DNA of 64,000 nt from AC-32 sp963763475 (GCA_963763475.1 CAVXOR010000002.1:62001-126000), one strand, 5' to 3'. Shown: positions 10,145-19,499, numbered from the stretch's first letter. The notes: generated by a model not told the origin, from the sequence alone. Numbers and translations are program-made.

Positions 10145-11308
10145 TTGGCTCGGCAGCTGACGATGCCCAAGCTTTCCGACTCGATGGCCGAGGCCGCGAT
10201 CGTCCGCTGGCTGGTCTCGCCGGGCGACACGTTCGAGCGAGGACAGGGGCTGATCGAAGTGGAGACGGACAAGGCGACCGTCGTCTACGAGGCCGAAGCC
10301 GCCGGCACGCTCGACTCAATCCTCGTGCCGGAAGGAGGAAGCGCGGCGATCGGCGAGCCGATCGCCACGCTCACGAACGGCAGCGAAAACGGAAGCGAGG
10401 CACGCTCGGCGCCGGAACCGGGCAGGGCGGCGGACCCGAAGCCGGCTCCCGCCGAGACTCCTCGCGGTGACGGATCGCGTCCCGAGCGACCGAACGCCAC
10501 ACCCGTCGCCCGTCGCTCGGCCGTCGAGCTGGGGATCTCCCTCCATGGCATCGCTGGAACCGGCCCCGGGGGACGGATCACGCGCGAGGACGTGGAGCGC
10601 GCCGCAGCAGCGGGGGGCGAGACCGCGCCGAGCCCGGCCGTCACAGGCAAGGGCGCCGTCGAGACGCTCGAGCTGACGACGACGCAGGCCACGATCGCCC
10701 GTCGCATGGTCGATTCGGCGACCACGATCCCCGTCTTCTCGGTGTCCGCCGACGTCGACATGTCGCTGATCGCTTCGCTACGAGCCGGCGCGCGGGAGGA
10801 AAGCGTCGAGGGGGCGTCGATCAACGATTTCGTCGTAGCGGCGGCGGCTCGGACGCTGCGGGAACTCCCACGCTTCAACGCGTCGTACGTGGAGGGCAAG
10901 GTCGAGTGCTATTCGCGCGTGAACGTCGGCGTTGCCGTGGCGACGGACGACGCGCTGCTCGTGCCCGTGGTGTTCGACGCCGATCGCCGGCCGCTGGACG
11001 AGATCGCGGCCGAGACGAGGCGCCTCGCTGACGCCGCACGGCGCCGTTCGCTACAGCCGGCCGAGCTCCGCGACGCGACCTTCACCGTCTCCAACCTCGG
11101 CATGTTCGGCATCTCGTCGTTCACCGCGATCATCGACCCGCCGCAGGTTGCGATCCTCGCGGTGGGCGGCCTCCGAGGCGATCTCATGACCGTGACGCTC
11201 ACCTGCGACCACCGAGTCGTCTACGGGGCCGACGGGGCCCGCTTCCTCTCGCGGCTACGTGAGCTGCTCGAGCGGCCGCTCGTGCTGACCGCCGGAGGCA
11301 CGTCATGA
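10145..11308 (+). CDS. 2-oxoacid dehydrogenase E2, dihydrolipoamide acyltransferase
   Basis: Core acyltransferase of 387 residues from the TTG at 10145, 10 bases after the E1alpha stop; ATG 10163 would remove part of the lipoyl strand. Domains: lipoyl (about 1-78, lipoyl-lysine in EVETDKATV, about 43), Pro/Ala linker, E3-binding domain (ATPVARRSAVELGI...GRITREDVE), acyltransferase domain with catalytic CDHRVVYGADGARF. The usual DHRxxDG is DHRVVYG here, with Tyr for Asp. One lipoyl domain is typical of actinobacterial acetoin-type E2. It links E1alpha (upstream) and E1beta (ATGA overlap downstream). Confidence 0.9.
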   Translation: MARQLTMPKLSDSMAEAAIVRWLVSPGDTFERGQGLIEVETDKATVVYEAEAAGTLDSILVPEGGSAAIGEPIATLTNGSENGSEARSAPEPGRAADPKPAPAETPRGDGSRPERPNATPVARRSAVELGISLHGIAGTGPGGRITREDVERAAAAGGETAPSPAVTGKGAVETLELTTTQATIARRMVDSATTIPVFSVSADVDMSLIASLRAGAREESVEGASINDFVVAAAARTLRELPRFNASYVEGKVECYSRVNVGVAVATDDALLVPVVFDADRRPLDEIAAETRRLADAARRRSLQPAELRDATFTVSNLGMFGISSFTAIIDPPQVAILAVGGLRGDLMTVTLTCDHRVVYGADGARFLSRLRELLERPLVLTAGGTS

Positions 11309-12270
11309 CGCAGATTCCATTTCGGACCGCGATTCGTGACGCGCTCGACGAGGAGCTGGCGGCCGACGAGCGCGTGATCCTCTTCGGCGAGGACGTCGCC
11401 GTTGCCGGAGGCGTGTTCGCCACGACACCGGGGCTGTACGAGAAGTACGGGCCGGAGCGGGTCTTCGACACGCCAATCTCCGAGCTGGCCCTGGCCGGCG
11501 CCGCGTTCGGGTCGGCGGTGACCGGACTGCGGCCGGTCGTCGAGATCATGTTCGGCGACTTCCTGACGCTGGCGATGGACAGCCTCGTCAACCAGTCCAC
11601 GAAGTACTGGTTCCTGACCGGGGAGCAGGTGAGCGTGCCGATCGTGATCCGTTCCGTCGTCGGCGCCGGTGGGCGTTTCGGCGCAATCCACTCGCAGATG
11701 CCTGCGTCGTGGTTCATGGGCGTACCGGGCCTGAAGATCGTCGGGCCGTCGACCCCGGCAGACGCGAAGGCGCTGTTGAAGGCGGCAATTCGCGACGACA
11801 ATCCTGTGCTCTTCTTCGAGCACAAGCGCCTGTACTCGCTCGAGGGTGAAGTCGACGGCGCGTCGGCGGCCCTCGGCGAGGCGAGGGTGCTGCGCGAGGG
11901 CAACGATGTCACCCTCGTGTCGGCGATGAAGGGCGTACACGACAGCCTCCAGGCGGCAGAGGCGCTGGCGGAGGACCAGGTGTCGGCCGAGGTGATCGAC
12001 CTGCGAACGCTCCGCCCGTTCGACGCCGACACCGTCCTCGCATCGGTGCGAAAGACGGGACGGATGGCCGTCGTGGAGGAGGGGCCGCTCACGGGCGGTT
12101 GGGCCGGGGAGGTCCTGGCGACGGTGACCGAACATGCCCTCGGCTACCTGGACGACGCCTGGCGCATCGCGACGCCGAACACGCCGATTCCGTACAGCCC
12201 GCCGCTCGAGGACGCCTTCCTGCCCGGCCCGGAGCGGATCGTAGAAGAGATCCGGCGCCGCCTGCGATGA
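11305..12270 (+). CDS. 2-oxoacid dehydrogenase E1 beta
   Basis: Transketolase-like partner of E1alpha, 321 residues. Opens MTQIPFRTAIRDALDEEL and carries the conserved ILFGEDVAVAGGVF, DTPISELALAGAAFGSA and C-terminal transketolase domain (EVIDLRTLRPFDADTVL, VEEGPLTGGWAGEV). Forms the active-site dimer interface with the E1alpha TPP motif. ATG overlaps the E2 stop (ATGA) and its own stop overlaps the following regulator gene, so the whole set is translationally coupled. Confidence 0.92.
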   Translation: MTQIPFRTAIRDALDEELAADERVILFGEDVAVAGGVFATTPGLYEKYGPERVFDTPISELALAGAAFGSAVTGLRPVVEIMFGDFLTLAMDSLVNQSTKYWFLTGEQVSVPIVIRSVVGAGGRFGAIHSQMPASWFMGVPGLKIVGPSTPADAKALLKAAIRDDNPVLFFEHKRLYSLEGEVDGASAALGEARVLREGNDVTLVSAMKGVHDSLQAAEALAEDQVSAEVIDLRTLRPFDADTVLASVRKTGRMAVVEEGPLTGGWAGEVLATVTEHALGYLDDAWRIATPNTPIPYSPPLEDAFLPGPERIVEEIRRRLR

Positions 12271-12941
12271 GCGATCCCGCTACGAGCTCGGGGCCTCTCG
12301 ACCGCGCCGTCGAGGCGTCGAAGGTCGGAAACCGCCTCCGCACCCAGCGCGAGCGGCTCGGTATCAGCCTTCGCGAGCTCGCCCGCCGAGTCGGCGTCTC
12401 GCCGAGCCTCGTCTCGCAGATCGAGCTCGACCGCGTGAACCCATCCGTCAGCACGCTCTACGCCCTGGTAACCGAGCTCGGCATGACGATGAGCGACGTC
12501 TTCGGTGACTCGGCGTCGGGGGATCGCGTCGTCCCTCGGCTGCGCGAGAACAGCGGTCTCGCCGAGCGCCCGGAGACGCGACCGGTCCTCAACCTTGCCT
12601 CGGGCGTGCGCTGGGAGCGACTGACGTCCCAGGAAGACCGGGACGTCGAGTTCCTCTACGTCGTCTATCCGGTCGGGGCCGCGTCGTGTCCCGAGGATGC
12701 GCTGACGACGCACGGCGGCAAGGAGTACGGCTACGTCAGCAGCGGCACCCTGGGCGTGCGCGTCGGCTTCGAGGAGTACGAGCTCGGTCCCGGTGGCTCG
12801 ATCGCGTTCGATTCGAGCTCGCCGCACCGTCTCTGGGCGATCGGCGGCGAGCCGGCCCACGCGATCTGGGTCGTGATCGGCAGGACGGCCGATCCCCGCA
12901 TGGCGACGCCGTCTCGGCCCGAGGCGCCCTCGCGCGACTAG
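12267..12941 (+). CDS. XRE-family transcriptional regulator with C-terminal cupin
   Basis: Regulator of 224 residues: N-terminal HTH (about 20-75; RERLGISLRELARRVGVSPS, then QIELDRVNPSVSTLYAL) and a C-terminal cupin (about 125-210; THGGKEYGYVSSGTLGV, PHRLWAIGGEPAHAIWVV) that probably senses a small catabolite. Last gene of the dehydrogenase operon, started within the E1beta stop (ATGA), so it likely autoregulates its own operon. It ends head-on with an ABC permease gene; both use the same palindromic CTAG for their stop codons. Confidence 0.9.
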   Translation: MSDPATSSGPLDRAVEASKVGNRLRTQRERLGISLRELARRVGVSPSLVSQIELDRVNPSVSTLYALVTELGMTMSDVFGDSASGDRVVPRLRENSGLAERPETRPVLNLASGVRWERLTSQEDRDVEFLYVVYPVGAASCPEDALTTHGGKEYGYVSSGTLGVRVGFEEYELGPGGSIAFDSSSPHRLWAIGGEPAHAIWVVIGRTADPRMATPSRPEAPSRD

Positions 12942-13942
12942 CCGGCCGGAGCTTCGCCTTCGCCTGTTTGCAGTCGGCCGACGCCCCGCCAGCCGGAGCG
13001 GAGGCGGCCGATGAGCTCAGGCGCTTGGTAGATCACGAGCGCCAGCAGGATCAGCAGGCCGATCGTCATCTGCGCGTACTCGGTCGGCTGCTGGAAGAGC
13101 GGCAGGACGTTCTCGATCAGCGAAAGAAAGAGCGCTGCCAGCAGCGTGCCGACGAAGGACCCTCTTCCACCTGCGAGGCTCGCGCCGCCGAGGACGGCCG
13201 CGGCGATGCTCGTGAGCGCGTAGTTGCCCACGATGGGCGAGCCGATCTGGACCTGGGCCGCGGAGAAGAAGCCGGCGACCGACGCCATCACCGAGCAGAC
13301 GACGAACGCGGCGAAGACGATCAGGCCGGTCGACATCCCGAGTCGGCGCGAGGACGTCTCGTCGAGGCCCACCGCCCGCACCGCGATCCCGGTGCGCGTC
13401 CGGTACAGCCAGACGTCGGCGAGGACGACGAGCAGGACGACCCCGATGAACGCGACCGGTATGAATCCGAAGCGCGTCGTCGTCAGCGCGTCGATGACGT
13501 CGCTGTTGATCGTGCCCTCCGGATGGTCGCGTAGAAGGAGCGACGCACCCTCGAGGATGCTGAGCGTGCCGAGCGTCGCGATGATCGAAGGCAGTCGGAA
13601 CAGTCGGATCAGCGAGGCATTGAAGATGCCGGTCGCCAGGCCGACGCCCAGGATCGCCAGCGAGCCGAGGAAGAGGGACAGAGTCGATTCGTCGGGCTTC
13701 AGCGTGAAGGACGCCGTGACGACGCACATCGTGATCAGGGCGGCGACGGAGACGTCGAACCCTCCGACGAGCATTGCGCTCGTCTGGCCGATCGCAACGA
13801 AAGCGAGGGGCATCGTCGCGAGCAGGAGGTTGTTGAGGTTGTACTGCGTCAGGAAGGCGTCCTGACGAACGGCCGTGTAGGCGCTGACCGCGAGGATCAG
13901 CCCGCCCAGCAGGACGAGGGGAATCCAACCGCGGAACCTCAT
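12938..13942 (-). CDS. Sugar-type ABC transporter permease (RbsC/BPD_transp_2 family)
   Basis: Membrane permease of 334 residues with about eight to ten helices. The family motif GGFDVSVAAL near the start of the core and the conserved cytoplasmic-side loop AAVLGGASLAGGRGSFVGT are present. Last gene of a minus-strand importer operon: permease (16801-17871), binding protein, double ATPase, this permease. ATG 13942 overlaps the ATPase stop (ATGA). Two different permeases with one fused ATPase is the arrangement of ribose/AI-2-type importers. Confidence 0.88.
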   Translation of the reverse strand: MRFRGWIPLVLLGGLILAVSAYTAVRQDAFLTQYNLNNLLLATMPLAFVAIGQTSAMLVGGFDVSVAALITMCVVTASFTLKPDESTLSLFLGSLAILGVGLATGIFNASLIRLFRLPSIIATLGTLSILEGASLLLRDHPEGTINSDVIDALTTTRFGFIPVAFIGVVLLVVLADVWLYRTRTGIAVRAVGLDETSSRRLGMSTGLIVFAAFVVCSVMASVAGFFSAAQVQIGSPIVGNYALTSIAAAVLGGASLAGGRGSFVGTLLAALFLSLIENVLPLFQQPTEYAQMTIGLLILLALVIYQAPELIGRLRSGWRGVGRLQTGEGEAPAG

Positions 13943-15465
13943 GCGCCGGCTCCGGCCTTCAGGACACGGCCGCCGACGATCGCCTCCACGATTCGGCGCT
14001 CGCCGAGCTCCTCGCCCTGGATCTCGTCGACGATCTTCCCGCGCGACATCACCACGACGCGGTCGCAGAGGCCGGCGAGCTCCAGCGGGTCGCTCGACTT
14101 CACGATCAGGGCCACCCCGTCGTTCGCCTTCGCTCTCAGGGCGTCGTAGATGTCGAAGCGCGCCGCGACGTCCACGCCCTGCGTCGGCTCGTCGGCGAGG
14201 ATGACCTTCACGTTCCCGCGGAGAAACGGCCGCGTGAGCGAGACCTTCTGCTGATTGCCGCCGGACAGTGACTGGACCGGCTGCTCGGTGGAAGCCATGC
14301 GGATTTGCAGACGGCGAGCCATCTCGTCGACCGTGCGGCGTTCACGCCGGCGCCGCAGGAATCCGAGCCGCCCCAGCGAGCGGAGCACTTGGATGGTGGT
14401 GTTGGCGCGGACGCTCAGGACCGGGAACAGCGATTCGCCGATGCGGTCGCCGCTCAAGAGGACGACTCCCGCGCGCAGTGCCGCCAGCGGTGATTTCGCG
14501 TTCAGCTCGACGCCGTCGCACGAGGCGCGACCGGCCGGACGCTCGACGCCCGCGAGCGCACGCAGGAACTGGACCTGGCCGTTTCCCTCGGCGCCCGCCA
14601 GCCCGAGGATCTCGCCCCGCTCGACCTTCAAGTCGACCGGGCCGAAGCGGTCGCCGCGGAGGCCGGAGATGTCGAGCAGTACCTCTGGGGTGCGTTCGTC
14701 GGCGTTGCGTTCGGGGAAGGCGAGCTGCAGCGGCCGTCCGATCATGTGGGCGACCAGGACCTCTTCCGTCATGCCGTCGGCGTCGAAGGTTCCCTGCTTC
14801 ACGCCGTCGCGCAAGACGCTGATGCGATCGGCGATCCCGAGGACCTCAGGGAGCCGATGGCTGACGTAGACGATGCCGACCTCGGCTCGGCTCCGATCCA
14901 GCACGAGCGCCATCAGCTGCTCGACCTCCTGCGGCCCGAGTGCCGTCGTGGGCTCGTCGAGAAGGAGCACCTTCGGTTTCGCGAGCAGCGACTTGACGAC
15001 CTCCAGGAGCTGTCGTTGCGCGAGCGAGAGCGAGCCGACGCTTGCTTTCACCGGCACGTCGAGCGCGAACTCCTTGAGTGTCGAGGCCGCCCACCTCTCC
15101 ATCCGCCCGTACGTCGGCCGTTCGGCGGCCGGGACGGCTAGATAGAGGTTCTCCGCGACCGAGAGGTCGAGGAGATGCGAGTAGGTCTGATACGCGATCC
15201 CGAGCCCGAGTCTGCGGGCCTCTGCGGGAGATCCGCGCTTGCGACGGCGGCCGCCGATCTCGACCGTGCCGGCGTCAGGCGCGAGGAAGCCGCTGGCGAT
15301 CCCGAGCAACGTCGACTTCCCGGACCCGTTCTCCCCGACGAGCGCGTGAATCTCGCCCGCGCGGCACTCGAGCTCGACGTCGCGGAGCGCTTGCACCGCT
15401 CCGAACGCCTTCGAGACGCCACGCAGGGACAGCACGACGGGGCTTTCGGGCCCGGGAGTCGACAT
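13939..15465 (-). CDS. Sugar-type ABC transporter ATPase, two fused nucleotide-binding domains (RbsA-like)
   Basis: ATPase of 508 residues with tandem domains. Domain 1: Walker A GENGSGKST, signature LSLAQRQLLEVVKSL, Walker B VLLLDEPTTALGPQE. Domain 2: a degenerate Walker A region (GAEGNGQ), signature SLSGGNQQKVSLTRP, Walker B VILADEPTQGVDVAARF. Degeneration of the second Walker A is normal for RbsA/MglA proteins. Length is typical. Starts 42 bases after the binding-protein gene and overlaps the downstream permease by 4 bases. Confidence 0.92.
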   Translation of the reverse strand: MSTPGPESPVVLSLRGVSKAFGAVQALRDVELECRAGEIHALVGENGSGKSTLLGIASGFLAPDAGTVEIGGRRRKRGSPAEARRLGLGIAYQTYSHLLDLSVAENLYLAVPAAERPTYGRMERWAASTLKEFALDVPVKASVGSLSLAQRQLLEVVKSLLAKPKVLLLDEPTTALGPQEVEQLMALVLDRSRAEVGIVYVSHRLPEVLGIADRISVLRDGVKQGTFDADGMTEEVLVAHMIGRPLQLAFPERNADERTPEVLLDISGLRGDRFGPVDLKVERGEILGLAGAEGNGQVQFLRALAGVERPAGRASCDGVELNAKSPLAALRAGVVLLSGDRIGESLFPVLSVRANTTIQVLRSLGRLGFLRRRRERRTVDEMARRLQIRMASTEQPVQSLSGGNQQKVSLTRPFLRGNVKVILADEPTQGVDVAARFDIYDALRAKANDGVALIVKSSDPLELAGLCDRVVVMSRGKIVDEIQGEELGERRIVEAIVGGRVLKAGAGA

Positions 15466-15507
15466 CGTCCTTGTGACTCAGGATCTCCTACTTCCTGGCT
15501 TGCTCCA

Positions 15508-16779
15508 TTACGGGTACATCCGGTGCAGCAGTTTCAGCGGCACGAGCGAGGTCGCCGACGCTTCCGTCGGGTAGCCCTTCACGCACTCGGTGCGCTTGGC
15601 CTCGTTCTGCAGCTGGATCGGGAACACGATCTTGGGCGGGATCTTCGCGCCCTTGAGCTTCATCATCGCCGCAGTCAGGGCGACGCGGATCTGCGAGTTG
15701 CCTGCGGTGTAGTAGTAGACCCTGAGCTTCGGGTTGTGCAGCTTCTTCGCCGCGCAGCCCATGCCGACATCGTCGGTCCTGAGCGTCAGTACCGCGTTGA
15801 ACGGCTTGCCCGCTGCCCTGTACGCGGCGAACGCGCCCTGGGCCATGCCGAGCCCGTACTCGTAGCTCCAGCCCTTGATTTTGGGATGGGCCGCAAGGAT
15901 CCCTGAGACGACCTGCTGGACCTTCGACGCGTCCCAGTTCGTGGGCTCGCTCGCCACGACGTGGATGCTCTTGTTCAGCGCCGGCTTCTCGCACTTCTGC
16001 CAGCCCGCCGAGAGCGGGTTGCCGGGGAAGCCGCCGAGGAAGGCGATGTCGCCGGACTTGACGTACTTGTTCATGACCTTCGCGTACGCCCGGCCGAGCT
16101 TGCAGACGTTCTCACCCACGACGGTCGTGTAGTTCTTGCCCGGGCCGCTCACGTACCCCCAGGCGTAGGTCGTGACGGGAATGTGTGCCTTCGCCGCTTC
16201 CTTGAACACGGGCAGCTCGGCGTCGGCGAAGTCCGGATACGTGACGATCGCGTCGACGTGCTGGGCGATCATCGCGCGGAAGTCCGAGAGCGCCCGGTTC
16301 AGATCGGAGTGGGCGCTCCTGTAGATGATCTTTCCGATCGACTTGTACGTCAGCGCCTGGAGGATGAACTCCATCTTCGAGATGTGGCGGTAGACGTTCT
16401 CGCCGAACGGCTCGACGTAGGCGACGGTCAGCTTGCCTCCCGTGCCGGTCTTGCAGCCGTCGTTCTTCCAGCACTTCAGCGCCAGGTTGAAGTTGACCTT
16501 CTTGCTAGCACGGCCGAGGGCGGCCAGCGCGATGTTGCGTGGCATTCCTTTCGGTGGCAGGAGCTTGGCGTCGAAGAGCGTCTTCTTGAGGAGCTTGGGG
16601 TCGGCCTTGTAGACCTCGCCGTAGGCACCGCTCTTGCCAATCGCCTTCGTCGATGTCACTGACCCCGTGCTACTGGTGCCGCCGAGGGCGGCTGCGACGA
16701 CGACGAGCGCCACCGCGAGGAGTGCGAGGCCGAGGCCCAGTCGCCATCGCCGTCCCTCGCTGACCTTCGGTACATGCAT
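15508..16779 (-). CDS. Periplasmic-binding-protein-like sugar/small-molecule receptor of ABC importer
   Basis: Secreted receptor of 423 residues (Peripla_BP_4-like). An N-terminal hydrophobic segment (about residues 12-34) serves as signal or anchor; no lipobox Cys is evident. The mature part has KLTVAYVEPFGENVYR, FRAMIAQHVDAIVTYPDFADAELPVFKEA and IAFLGGFPGNPLSAGWQ, the repeating Rossmann-like lobes of ribose-type receptors. A 70-residue stretch precedes the fold, longer than usual. ATG 16779 follows AAGGAGAAGGAAG. The ligand is unknown; the adjacent divergent amidohydrolase operon suggests a nitrogenous compound. Confidence 0.82.
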   Translation of the reverse strand: MHVPKVSEGRRWRLGLGLALLAVALVVVAAALGGTSSTGSVTSTKAIGKSGAYGEVYKADPKLLKKTLFDAKLLPPKGMPRNIALAALGRASKKVNFNLALKCWKNDGCKTGTGGKLTVAYVEPFGENVYRHISKMEFILQALTYKSIGKIIYRSAHSDLNRALSDFRAMIAQHVDAIVTYPDFADAELPVFKEAAKAHIPVTTYAWGYVSGPGKNYTTVVGENVCKLGRAYAKVMNKYVKSGDIAFLGGFPGNPLSAGWQKCEKPALNKSIHVVASEPTNWDASKVQQVVSGILAAHPKIKGWSYEYGLGMAQGAFAAYRAAGKPFNAVLTLRTDDVGMGCAAKKLHNPKLRVYYYTAGNSQIRVALTAAMMKLKGAKIPPKIVFPIQLQNEAKRTECVKGYPTEASATSLVPLKLLHRMYP

Positions 16780-16800
16780 CTTCCTTCTCCTTTCGTTCCG

Positions 16801-17871
16801 TCAGCTCATGTCTTGGTCGAGCGCCGGGGCGACGCGTGTCGGCGAAGCTCGCGGTCGAAGCAAGCGACCGAGGAGCGACGCGATTCTGTCTCCGGAGATC
16901 AGCATTCCCACGATGATCGCCGCGCCGAAGACGACGAACTGCATGCCCGCGGAGAGGCCGCGGATGAGCAGCATCTGGTTCAAGAGGGTCAGCGCGAGTG
17001 CCGCAACCCAGGTCGAGATCACGCTCGCGAGCCCCCCGGAGAGGGACGCGCCGGCGATGACGACGGCGGCGATCGGCGCCAGGAGGTACGACGCCCCGAA
17101 CGCCGGGTCGATGCTGACGCGGACCCCCGCGAGTAGGACCGCCGCGAGCGCGTAGAGCGTGCCGGCCGCCGTGTAGGCGAAGACGACGTGAGCCCGGACG
17201 TGAATGCCGGCCATCCAGGCGGCTCGTGGATTTGCGCCAACCGCCTGGAAGCGTCGCCCCGGAGCCGTGTACCGCAGGAGCAGCGCGACGACAAGCGTGA
17301 TCGCAGCGCCCGTCCAGAAGACCGCGCTGATCGTGAAGGGGCGGTTCTGCGCGAACGAGGCGAGCCGCGAAGGTACCTCGGCCTCTGCCAGGCCGTTCGC
17401 GTAGCGGAGGCCTTCCGCCACCACGATCTCCCCGACCGCGAGCGTGACGATCAGCGGATTGAGCTGGAGGATCCCGACGAGGATTCCGTTGATCAGCCCC
17501 ACCAGCACGCCGACTCCGAGACAGGCGAGGATCGCGATCCCAAGGCGGCCGTTGGAATGGTGGCCGACGCCGACGATCAGGTAGCCGCCGAGGAACATCA
17601 CCCCCGGGGTCGAGAGGTCGATGCCGGCCTGCATGACGACGAGCATCTGGCCGAGCGCCGCGATCGCGAGCACGGTCATGTATGGGAGGACGAACGCCCA
17701 CGACGTGCTCTGTAGCGCCGCGGGCGCGATGATCGCCGCGACCAGCATCAGGACCCCGGTGGCGATCCAGATCGGGAAAAACCGCGCCCCGACGAGCGCG
17801 TCCACAAGTAGGGACCTCAAAAGGCGACCCTCATGCGGCACGGCGCCCCCGGTCACACCGCGCGCGTTCAC
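16801..17871 (-). CDS. Sugar-type ABC transporter permease (BPD_transp_2), first gene of importer operon
   Basis: Membrane permease of 356 residues, about nine or ten helices. Family motifs: MQAGIDLSTPGVMFLGGYL and APIAAVVIAGASLSGGLASV. GTG start 17871-17869 is preceded by GAGGAG (plus-strand 17875-17880), a good ribosome site. Transcribed from a TTGACA/CAGAAT promoter in the divergent region at 17.9 kb, where repeated TTCATTC elements overlap the -10. Pairs with the permease at 12938-13942. Confidence 0.88.
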   Translation of the reverse strand: MNARGVTGGAVPHEGRLLRSLLVDALVGARFFPIWIATGVLMLVAAIIAPAALQSTSWAFVLPYMTVLAIAALGQMLVVMQAGIDLSTPGVMFLGGYLIVGVGHHSNGRLGIAILACLGVGVLVGLINGILVGILQLNPLIVTLAVGEIVVAEGLRYANGLAEAEVPSRLASFAQNRPFTISAVFWTGAAITLVVALLLRYTAPGRRFQAVGANPRAAWMAGIHVRAHVVFAYTAAGTLYALAAVLLAGVRVSIDPAFGASYLLAPIAAVVIAGASLSGGLASVISTWVAALALTLLNQMLLIRGLSAGMQFVVFGAAIIVGMLISGDRIASLLGRLLRPRASPTRVAPALDQDMS

Positions 17872-17897
17872 CTGCTCCTCTGCAGCTGAACCGACAG

Positions 17898-17982
17898 GCG
17901 TTCATTCTGCTCACGTGCGATCAAAAGTGTCAACCATCACCGGACGGAATGACCCGAACGCGTCACTGCGTTCATTCCTGCT
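17898..17982. promoter_or_regulatory. Divergent control region: minus promoter and TTCATTC operator repeats
   Basis: GCGTTCATTCTGCT (17898-17911) and GCGTTCATTCCTGCT (17968-17982) are near-identical direct repeats, and GGAATGA (17946-17952) is an inverted half-copy. On the minus strand TTGACA (17928-17933) and CAGAAT (17904-17909), spaced 18, form a promoter for the permease operon; the first repeat covers that -10. A repressor bound here could control both the importer and the facing amidohydrolase operon. Confidence 0.6.
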
Positions 17983-18001
17983 TAACGCCTGGCGCGATCC
18001 A

Positions 18002-18031
18002 TTGACTGCTCGCTTGACTCGCGTTTATGCT
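18002..18031 (+). promoter_or_regulatory. Promoter of amidohydrolase operon
   Basis: TTGACT (18002-18007) and TATGCT (18026-18031) are spaced by 18 bases. Transcription would start near 18038, about 58 bases before the chosen ATG at 18096, which has its own AAGGAG ribosome site. Confidence 0.6.
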
Positions 18032-18095
18032 CGCTGCACATGCGTTGGCGTCAGACCGCGCAGCCCGTGTCTCGCGACTCAAGGAGAAGAGCGGT

Positions 18096-19463
18096 ATGAG
18101 CTCGCAACGCCTTTTGATCCGGAACGGCTTCATCGTCTCGATGGATCCCGCCTTCGGCGAGATCCCGGGCGGAGACGTGCTCGTGGAGGACGGTGTGATC
18201 GTGGACGTCGGTTCGCAGCTCGGAGTCTCCGACGCGGAGGAGATCGACGCCACCGGGATGATCGTGATGCCCGGGTTCGTCGACACCCACCGGCACACCT
18301 GGCAGACGCCTGTCCGAGGCGTCCTGCCGAGCTGCACGCTCGATCACTACTTCGCCGTGATGCTCGGCAGCGTCGGCGGCCACTACCGGCCCGAGGACGT
18401 CCACATCGGCAACTACGCCGGCGCGCTCGAGGCACTGAACGCCGGCGTCACCACGCTCCTCGACTGGTCACACATCAACAACACGCCCGACCACTCCGAC
18501 GCTGCGATCCAGGGCCTGAAGGACGCCGGCATCCGCGCGATCTACGCGCACGGCGTCCCGACCGGCGGCGAGTGGTGGTCCTTCAGCGACCTGAACCACC
18601 CCGAGGACATCCGACGCATCCGTGAGACCTACTTCTCGTCCGACGACGGCCTGCTCACGCTCGCAATGGCCGCCCGTCAGCCCGGCAACTCGAACTTCGA
18701 CGTGGCGAAGCACGACTGGGAGCTCGCGCGTGAGCTCGATCTGCTCATCAGCGTCCACGTCGGGATGCGGCTCCACAACCTGCACTACGAGCCCGTGAAG
18801 GACATGCACGACCTCGGGCTGATGGGGCCTGATGTCTGCTACATCCACATGACCGACCTGACCGACCAGGAGCTCGACTGGATTGCCGAGACGAAAGGGA
18901 AGGCCTCGGTTGCGCCCTACGTCGAGATGTTGATGGGGCACGGGCCGCCGCCGACGGGCAAGCTGCTCGCTCGTGGCGTCCGGCCGTCGCTCAGTGTCGA
19001 CGTCGTCTCGAGCGTGCCGGGCGAGATGTTCACGCAGATGCGGACCGCGCTTGCGTACGACCGCATCCTCGAGTTCACCGACACCCCCGACGAGGCGTTC
19101 GCACCGACCGTCAGCCACCGCGACGTACTCGAGTTCGCGACCATCGACGGTGCGCGGGCCTGCGCGCTCGATCACAAGACCGGCTCGCTCTCGCCGGGCA
19201 AGCAGGCCGACATCGTCCTGCTGAAGACGAAGGCGATCAACACGGCGCCGATGGTGGACCCGATCGGCACGATCGTCGTCTTCTCCGACACGTCGAACGT
19301 CGACTCCGTCTTCGTCGCCGGCCGCGCGGTCAAGCGGAACGGCGAGCTCGTCGACGCGGACCTCGACAACGTCTTCACGAAGCTCGACGAGTCGAGGAAC
19401 CACATCCTGTCGGAGGGCGAGCTGCTGCCCGAGTGGGCGGCGGCGCCCGCGGCGGCCGTCTGA
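18096..19463 (+). CDS. Amidohydrolase superfamily deaminase/hydrolase (cytosine deaminase-chlorohydrolase type)
   Basis: Metal-dependent hydrolase of 455 residues with an N-terminal composite beta domain (GDVLVEDGVIVDVG), the HxH metal motif in MPGFVDTHRHTWQTP, later ligand His residues in ISVHVGMR and YIHMTD, the catalytic Asp in PSLSVDVVSSV, and the C-terminal signature GSLSPGKQADIVLL. Resembles cytosine/8-oxoguanine deaminases and triazine hydrolases. ATG 18096 is chosen because it follows AAGGAG and because the promoter -10 overlaps the upstream in-frame ATG (18027). Followed by SDR, MFS and LLM genes; probably attacks an imported N-heterocycle. Confidence 0.87.
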   Translation: MSSQRLLIRNGFIVSMDPAFGEIPGGDVLVEDGVIVDVGSQLGVSDAEEIDATGMIVMPGFVDTHRHTWQTPVRGVLPSCTLDHYFAVMLGSVGGHYRPEDVHIGNYAGALEALNAGVTTLLDWSHINNTPDHSDAAIQGLKDAGIRAIYAHGVPTGGEWWSFSDLNHPEDIRRIRETYFSSDDGLLTLAMAARQPGNSNFDVAKHDWELARELDLLISVHVGMRLHNLHYEPVKDMHDLGLMGPDVCYIHMTDLTDQELDWIAETKGKASVAPYVEMLMGHGPPPTGKLLARGVRPSLSVDVVSSVPGEMFTQMRTALAYDRILEFTDTPDEAFAPTVSHRDVLEFATIDGARACALDHKTGSLSPGKQADIVLLKTKAINTAPMVDPIGTIVVFSDTSNVDSVFVAGRAVKRNGELVDADLDNVFTKLDESRNHILSEGELLPEWAAAPAAAV

Positions 19464-19472
19464 GCCGGAGCC

Positions 19473-19499
19473 GGGCTCGGCCCTCCTGGGGCCGAGCCC
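19473..19499 (+). terminator. Intergenic hairpin between amidohydrolase and SDR genes
   Basis: A perfect 11-bp stem, GGGCTCGGCCC (19473-19483) with its complement at 19489-19499 and a 5-base loop, followed by only two T. It likely lowers readthrough into the SDR-MFS-LLM genes or stabilises the upstream mRNA. Confidence 0.55.
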
